From Trebonia sp963734665 (lineage in GTDB: Bacteria > Actinomycetota > Actinomycetes > Streptosporangiales > Streptosporangiaceae): a DNA stretch of 64,000 nucleotides. The position numbers and the translations under genes are program-made. The notes beneath the pieces were generated by a model that saw nothing but the letters and a program-made list of their open reading frames with translations, was not told where the DNA came from and searched no databases. Positions 59,988-64,000 of the stretch are shown here, in pieces. Within the stretch, counting starts at the first letter, position 1; every line of letters starts with the position of its first letter. The stretch is from contig CAVTIR010000013.1 of the NCBI GenBank assembly GCA_963734665.1, forward strand, positions 1,116,001 through 1,180,000. The letters are read 5' to 3'.

Positions 59988-60752
59988 ATGCCCGGGTCGG
60001 GGGGTGCGATGCCCACAGGTACGGAAGGCGCGTCCTCTCCCGCCGAGCCAGAACTCTTCAGCCGGGTCAGCGTCGGCAGGATCTCCGAGATCATTGTGGA
60101 GCAGATGCGCCTGCTGATGCGCCAGGGTCAGCTCAAGCCCGGTGACCGCCTGCCGCCGGAGCGGGACCTGTGCGAGCGCTTCGGCGTCAGCCGGGTCACC
60201 GTGCGCGAGGCGCTGCGGATGCTGGAGTCCGCGGGCCTGGTGGAGATCCGCGTGGGCGCGCGGGGTGGCGCGTTCGTGACAGCACCGTCCAGCAACCGGG
60301 TCGGCGAGGGACTCGCGGACTTGCTCAGCCTGTCGGTGATCAGCGCGGCCGACGTCACCGAGGTCCGGCTGATCCTCGAGGTGGGAATCGTGCCTGTGGT
60401 CTGCGAGCGGGCGACCGAGGACGACCTCGCCAAACTGGAGAAGATCTGCGAGCGGTCCGAGGCCGCCCTGCGCGACGGCGACTACACCATGGACATATCG
60501 CTTGAGTTCCACACCGCGGTCGCGCAGGCGACGCACAACCCGGCCCTGGTGATGCTGGTTGAGTCCTTTCGCGGGCCGATCCTGATGTCGCTTATGGAGG
60601 CCAGGGAAGTCGCTCCGGAGATGGGCGGCCTCGGGACCAAGGAGCACGAGCGGTTCACCGAGGCGGTCCGCCGCCGCAACGCCGACGACGCCGCCCGCAT
60701 CATGCGCGAGCACCTGGCCCGCACCGCCGGCCGCGTCAGAAACGACCACTGA
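59988..60752 (+). CDS. GntR family regulator, FadR/FCD type
   Basis: 254 residues. The N-terminal winged helix (SRVSVGRISEIIVEQMRLLM, LKPGDRLPPERDLCERFGVS, RVTVREALRMLESAGLV) is followed by an all-helical FCD domain with metal/carboxylate ligand residues (DISLEFHTAVAQATHNP, HERFTEAVRRRNADDAARIM, EHLARTAGR). FCD regulators typically bind organic acids and relieve repression. ATG 59988 follows AAGGAGGAAGCAG. It sits next to the ferredoxin reductase operon and is the most likely protein for the repeated GGTAT-type operators found from 28 to 60 kb; NanR, another FCD protein, recognises GGTATA repeats. Confidence 0.92.
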   Translation: MPGSGGAMPTGTEGASSPAEPELFSRVSVGRISEIIVEQMRLLMRQGQLKPGDRLPPERDLCERFGVSRVTVREALRMLESAGLVEIRVGARGGAFVTAPSSNRVGEGLADLLSLSVISAADVTEVRLILEVGIVPVVCERATEDDLAKLEKICERSEAALRDGDYTMDISLEFHTAVAQATHNPALVMLVESFRGPILMSLMEAREVAPEMGGLGTKEHERFTEAVRRRNADDAARIMREHLARTAGRVRNDH

Positions 60753-60840
60753 CGCTCCCCAGTGCCGTGGTTGGCAGGCGGGTTCAGGTCTCCCGCGCGG
60801 TCACCGTCCCGGCCGCCTGAGCCATGGCGCATGGGATACT

Positions 60841-61878
60841 GTGGCGGCCGTGACGAAGATCGCGATCCTCGACGACTACATCGGCGTCGCCCTGGAGTAC
60901 GGTGACTGGTCGGCGCTGCCCGACGACGCAGAGATCACCGTTTATCGCGAGGCGATCCCGCCGGAGCGGCTCGTCGACGAGCTCTCCGGCTACGAGATCG
61001 TCGTCATCACCCAGCAGCGGGCGCGCTTCCCCCGGACGGTGCTTGAGGGCCTCCCCAAGCTGAAGCTGATCGTCTGCAATGGCCGGACGAGCAACGTCGT
61101 CGACCACGAGGCCCGGATCGAGCGGGGAATCCTGCTCTGCGGCACCGCAGAAACCGACCGGGGCGCCACGGCGCGTCCCCCGGCCCGCGAGGAACTGCCC
61201 GGCCTGCCCGCGCCGTCAGAGATGGCGTGGGCGCTCATCTTCGCTGTCGCGAAGCGGATCGGCATCGAGGACCGGAACATCCGGGCCGGCGGCTGGCAGA
61301 CCGGGTTCCCGGTCCCGCTCGGCGGAAAGACGCTCGGCCTCCTCGGCGCGGGTCACCTCGGCGGCGCGATGGTCCCGGTCGCGAAGGCGCTCGGCATGGA
61401 CGTCGTCGCGTGGAGCCAGAACCTCACCGAGGAGCGCTGCGCCGAGCTCGGCGTGACCAAGGTCACGAAGGACCAGCTCCTCTCGTCCGCGGACGTCCTC
61501 GGGGTCTTCCTCGTCTTCTCCGAGCGCTCTCGAAACACGCTGCGCGCTGACGACCTGGCGAAGATGAAGGCCGGCGCCATCTTGATGAACATCTCCCGCG
61601 GCCCGATCGTCGAGGAGAAGGCCCTCATCGAGGCGCTCCGCTCCGGCCACCTCGCCGGCGCCGGCCTCGACGTCTTCGACCGTGAGCCGCTCCCCGCGGA
61701 TCACCCCTTCCGGTCGCTCGACAACGTCGTCGTCACCCCGCACATCGGCTACGTCACCGAGCGCCTCTTCCGCACCGCCTGGCAGCGCATGGCGCAGGAC
61801 GTCGCGGCGTACCTCGGGGGATCACCCATCCGCGTCGTCACCGACCCCGCCGACTGCCCGCCGATGGCCCCGCAGTAG
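60841..61878 (+). CDS. D-2-hydroxyacid dehydrogenase
   Basis: 345 residues of the D-isomer-specific dehydrogenase family. The NAD-binding motif is GLLGAGHLGGAMVPVAKALG. The catalytic set is Arg in LMNISRGPIVEE, Glu in FDREPLPADHP and His in VVTPHIGYVTER. The substrate domain flanks it (VTKIAILDDYIGVALEYGDW). It may reduce glyoxylate or hydroxypyruvate or act on 2-oxo acids from the aromatic pathway. The first codon could be GTG 60841 or GTG 60850; neither has a good ribosome site. About 90 bases after the GntR gene on the same strand, possibly independent. Confidence 0.88.
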   Translation: MAAVTKIAILDDYIGVALEYGDWSALPDDAEITVYREAIPPERLVDELSGYEIVVITQQRARFPRTVLEGLPKLKLIVCNGRTSNVVDHEARIERGILLCGTAETDRGATARPPAREELPGLPAPSEMAWALIFAVAKRIGIEDRNIRAGGWQTGFPVPLGGKTLGLLGAGHLGGAMVPVAKALGMDVVAWSQNLTEERCAELGVTKVTKDQLLSSADVLGVFLVFSERSRNTLRADDLAKMKAGAILMNISRGPIVEEKALIEALRSGHLAGAGLDVFDREPLPADHPFRSLDNVVVTPHIGYVTERLFRTAWQRMAQDVAAYLGGSPIRVVTDPADCPPMAPQ

Positions 61879-61961
61879 TCCGTCATCGGTAAGCGGACGA
61901 GAAATGGGCACCCGTGCCCGCGTGTCTCATCGACGACCTGCCTCGCCCAGCCCTGCCACCA

Positions 61962-62008
61962 GTGTATGTATATTATTTACACAACTTAGGCAAATACGGT
62001 AAATTTAC
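61962..62008. promoter_or_regulatory. Operator-like dyads upstream of nagB
   Basis: GTGTA-N11-TACAC (61962-61982) and the perfect palindrome GTAAATTTAC (61999-62008) lie in an A+T-rich window directly before the nagB ATG at 62012. The second ends three bases before the start codon, so a bound repressor would block both promoter and translation. Confidence 0.5.
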
Positions 62009-62011
62009 GAC

Positions 62012-62755
62012 ATGTCGTCCGCAGCCTTCCCCCGCCTCGTCGTCGCCGACCGTGCCAACGCCTCGCGGTGGGCCGCGCGGCTGCTGGCCGACGAGCTGGC
62101 AAGCCCCCGGCCGGTCCTCGGGCTGGCCACCGGTTCAAGCGTCGAGGTTGTCTACGAGGAACTGGCCGCGCTGATCTCCGCCGACCCCGTGTCGCGCGCC
62201 GGCATCAGGCGGGCGCAGGGGTTCGCGCTCGATGAATACGCGGACCTTCCCGCCGGAGATCCCAACAGCTACCTGGCAACCCTGGAGCGCCAGATGGCCG
62301 TCCCCTGCGGACTGCCGCCCGACCGCCTGCACGTCCCGGATACCTCGATCGCGGATGACCCGGGCTGCTACGACAAGCAGATCAGCGCCGCCGGCGGGGT
62401 GGCCGTCCAGCTCCTTGGCATCGGCGGCAACGGCCATATCGGCTTCAACGAGCCCGGTTCACCGCTGGATTCCGGCACCCGGCTGATCACCCTGGACGAG
62501 CGCACTCGTCAGGACAACGCACGCTTCTTCGACGGCCTGGCGCAAGTGCCCACCCACGCGGTCACCCAAGGCATCGGCTCGATCCTGCGGGCGCGCCGAC
62601 TCGTGCTGCTCGCCTTCGGCAAGCAGAAGGCGAAGGCCCTGGCCGCCGCGCTGACCGGCCCGGTGACCCCGCAGCTGCCGGCCTCGGCCCTGCAGCGTCA
62701 CCCCGATGTCATCGTGCTCGCCGACCCCGACGCGGCCAGCCTGCTGCCCGGCTGA
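62012..62755 (+). CDS. nagB: Glucosamine-6-phosphate deaminase
   Basis: 247 residues. It has LGLATGSSVEVVYEELAALI, AQGFALDEYADLPAGDPNSY and LLGIGGNGHIGFNEPGSPLD, followed by the ATPase-free C-terminal part with AVTQGIGSILRARRLVLLAF. It converts glucosamine 6-phosphate to fructose 6-phosphate and ammonia in amino-sugar catabolism. The start ATG lies right after A+T-rich dyads. Nothing else of amino-sugar metabolism is in the window. It is convergent with the Fe-S oxidase gene at the right edge. Confidence 0.93.
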   Translation: MSSAAFPRLVVADRANASRWAARLLADELASPRPVLGLATGSSVEVVYEELAALISADPVSRAGIRRAQGFALDEYADLPAGDPNSYLATLERQMAVPCGLPPDRLHVPDTSIADDPGCYDKQISAAGGVAVQLLGIGGNGHIGFNEPGSPLDSGTRLITLDERTRQDNARFFDGLAQVPTHAVTQGIGSILRARRLVLLAFGKQKAKALAAALTGPVTPQLPASALQRHPDVIVLADPDAASLLPG

Positions 62756-62770
62756 GGCGCAGCGCCAGGA

Positions 62771-64000
62771 TCACGGGCGGGTGGCCTCGTCGAGCAGCTC
62801 GAGGATGTGGCGGTAAGTCTTGCCCGTGGCGCGGGTCATGCCGATCTCGCACGTGCGGTTAACGGAGGCGTAGGCGGTGAAGGCGCGGGCCGCGAGGGCC
62901 GCGGCCTCGGCCTTGGTGGCGGACGCCGTCAGCTCTGGGTGCAGCATGCCACGGTCGCCAGCGAACGCGCAGCAGCCCCAGTCATCGGGGATCACCGCCT
63001 CGCCGCTGATGGCCTCGGCGATGCGCCGCATCGGCCCGGTGACGCCAAGATGCTCGGCAGAGCAGGTGGGGTGCAGCGCTACCGACTCCAGTTTCCTGGT
63101 GACCGTCAGGCGCGGCAGGAGAACGCGCTCGGCGAAGTCGACGGCGTCGATCACGTCAAGCGCAGCACCACGCTCGTCATGGGCGCGGGCCATCGCCGCG
63201 AAGCCCTCCGTGCAGGAGGCACCGTCGGAAACCACCGGGAGCCGGCCGCCGTCGCTAGCCCATAGCAGTGCCGGCAGGACGTTTCCCGTCATCGCGCGGT
63301 GGCCGCGCAGTTGGCCCTTGGAGGTCCACGGGGTACCGCAGCACATCGCGCCGATCTCGTCGGGAACGGTCACCGGCACCTCCGCACGGTCGCAGAGCGC
63401 CAGGAACGCCTCGCGCACCCCCCGCGAGCCGTCGGCGGCGCCGAACAGGGTGCCGATGCAGGACGGCACGTACACGGCGACCGGGTCCCGCGCCGGACGA
63501 GGACGTCGCGGAGCGCCGCCCCCGGGCAGCCCCGGGTCGTAGCGGGGCACCCGGTCGGCGCCGAGTACGACGCGGGCAGCGCGGGTCGCCGCGCCCGCCA
63601 CCGGCGCCGGCATCGCCTTCGCAGCGCTCAGCCCGATCGCCCCGACCCGGGTGGCCGCGCCCCAGTGCCTGGCCGCCCCCGTCCAGCTGGCGGCGGCGAG
63701 CGGGCCGCCGCGCTCGGCGCGCAGCCGTTTTACGAGCTCGCCGGTGTTGATGCCAACCGGGCAGGCGGTCTGGCACATTCCGTCGGCGGCACAGCTGTCG
63801 AGGCCGTCGTAGCCGTACTCACGGTCCAGTTCCCGCACCAGGTCCAGGTCCCCGGCCAGCCGGGCGTGCTCACGTTCGCGGCGCGCCGCGATGCGCTGCC
63901 GGGGCGTGATGGTGAGGTCTTTGCTCGGGCAGACCGGCTCGCAGTAGCCGCACTCCACGCACCGGTCGACCTCTTCTTCCACGGTGGGGGTGACCTTCAG
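62771..64000 (-). CDS. FAD/Fe-S D-lactate dehydrogenase-type protein (C-terminal part)
   Basis: About 410 residues; the frame is open to the right edge, so the N-terminal FAD-binding part lies outside. Visible are two 4Fe-4S motifs (CVECGYCEPVCPSKDLTITP and CAADGMCQTACPVGI) and two cysteine-rich CCG domains (GAMCCGTPWTSKG with a following SCTEG, and WGCCAFAGDRGMLHPELT). This is the tail of the large FAD-linked D-lactate/2-hydroxyacid dehydrogenases (Dld-II/GlcD-Fe-S fusions) that feed electrons to quinone. The Fe-S half alone also occurs as GlcF, but GlcF has a different linker. Together with glcB it may handle hydroxy acids. Confidence 0.82.
   Translation of the reverse strand: MKVTPTVEEEVDRCVECGYCEPVCPSKDLTITPRQRIAARREREHARLAGDLDLVRELDREYGYDGLDSCAADGMCQTACPVGINTGELVKRLRAERGGPLAAASWTGAARHWGAATRVGAIGLSAAKAMPAPVAGAATRAARVVLGADRVPRYDPGLPGGGAPRRPRPARDPVAVYVPSCIGTLFGAADGSRGVREAFLALCDRAEVPVTVPDEIGAMCCGTPWTSKGQLRGHRAMTGNVLPALLWASDGGRLPVVSDGASCTEGFAAMARAHDERGAALDVIDAVDFAERVLLPRLTVTRKLESVALHPTCSAEHLGVTGPMRRIAEAISGEAVIPDDWGCCAFAGDRGMLHPELTASATKAEAAALAARAFTAYASVNRTCEIGMTRATGKTYRHILELLDEATRP

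Noticed and set aside
1..64000. tRNA, rRNA, CRISPR, insertion sequence or prophage
   Set aside because: None was recognised on reading; no transposase, integrase or regularly spaced repeat was seen.

Overview
The window is a chromosomal segment from a high-GC actinomycete. The evidence is G+C close to 70% by eye, GTG and TTG starts, lipoprotein signals followed by Ser/Gly-rich linkers, an actinobacterial-type RpiB active site, and many IclR, LysR and GntR regulators. No tRNA, rRNA, CRISPR array, insertion sequence or phage gene was seen. The genus cannot be fixed from the sequence alone.

Layout. (1) 0-5.8 kb: a truncated MFS exporter gene at the edge, a YoaK-family membrane protein, and the oxalate pair frc-oxc (oxc is frameshifted) with a divergent LysR regulator. 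(2) 6-17 kb: mixed housekeeping and small genes. These are an HxlR regulator with a divergent aldo/keto reductase, an IclR regulator with divergent malate synthase G (glcB), a LysR regulator with a second YoaK-family protein, a YidB-like protein and a methyltransferase. (3) 17-26 kb: a long leftward operon of tightly overlapping genes. It encodes a class II aldolase, an ACMSD-type amidohydrolase (frameshifted), an FAD aromatic hydroxylase, two substrate-binding lipoproteins, two permeases, one ATPase and a 4,5-dihydroxyphthalate-decarboxylase-like protein, with an IclR gene divergent from it. gpmA follows. (4) 28-45 kb: an MFS transporter; a molybdenum hydroxylase operon led by a remnant of a binding-protein gene; a second ABC transporter with a ThDP enzyme; and a leftward operon with a tripartite tricarboxylate transporter (TctA and TctB apparently fused, plus TctC), a bicupin and a TRIP13-like AAA+ ATPase. 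(5) 44.7-60.8 kb: two more dihydroxyphthalate-decarboxylase-like genes, an orphan eutA with a bicupin, the ligJ and ligK lower-pathway genes with a zinc alcohol dehydrogenase, an RpiB-like isomerase, and a Rieske oxygenase operon (bicupin, methyltransferase, oxygenase, unknown protein, PanB-like protein, hydrolase). A ferredoxin and its reductase follow, then an FCD-type GntR regulator. (6) 60.8-64 kb: a D-2-hydroxyacid dehydrogenase, nagB, and the 3' part of an FAD/Fe-S D-lactate-dehydrogenase-type gene.

How it works together (inference). Regions 3-5 look like an aromatic-acid catabolic island. ABC, MFS and TTT systems would import the acids. The Rieske oxygenase, with ferredoxin and reductase, and the FAD hydroxylase would oxygenate the ring, and Pht5-like proteins would decarboxylate. 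LigJ and LigK would split 4-oxalomesaconate through 4-carboxy-4-hydroxy-2-oxoadipate to pyruvate and oxaloacetate. No LigAB-type, type-I extradiol or intradiol ring-cleavage enzyme is present, so the three bicupins are the best ring-cleavage candidates.

The strongest unexplained signal is a near-identical 27-bp motif with an 18-bp palindromic core. It sits in front of four separate operons between 28 and 44.6 kb. Degenerate relatives lie upstream of the eutA, ligJK, Rieske and ferredoxin-reductase units. This is most simply a local regulon, probably of the GntR regulator at 59988-60752.
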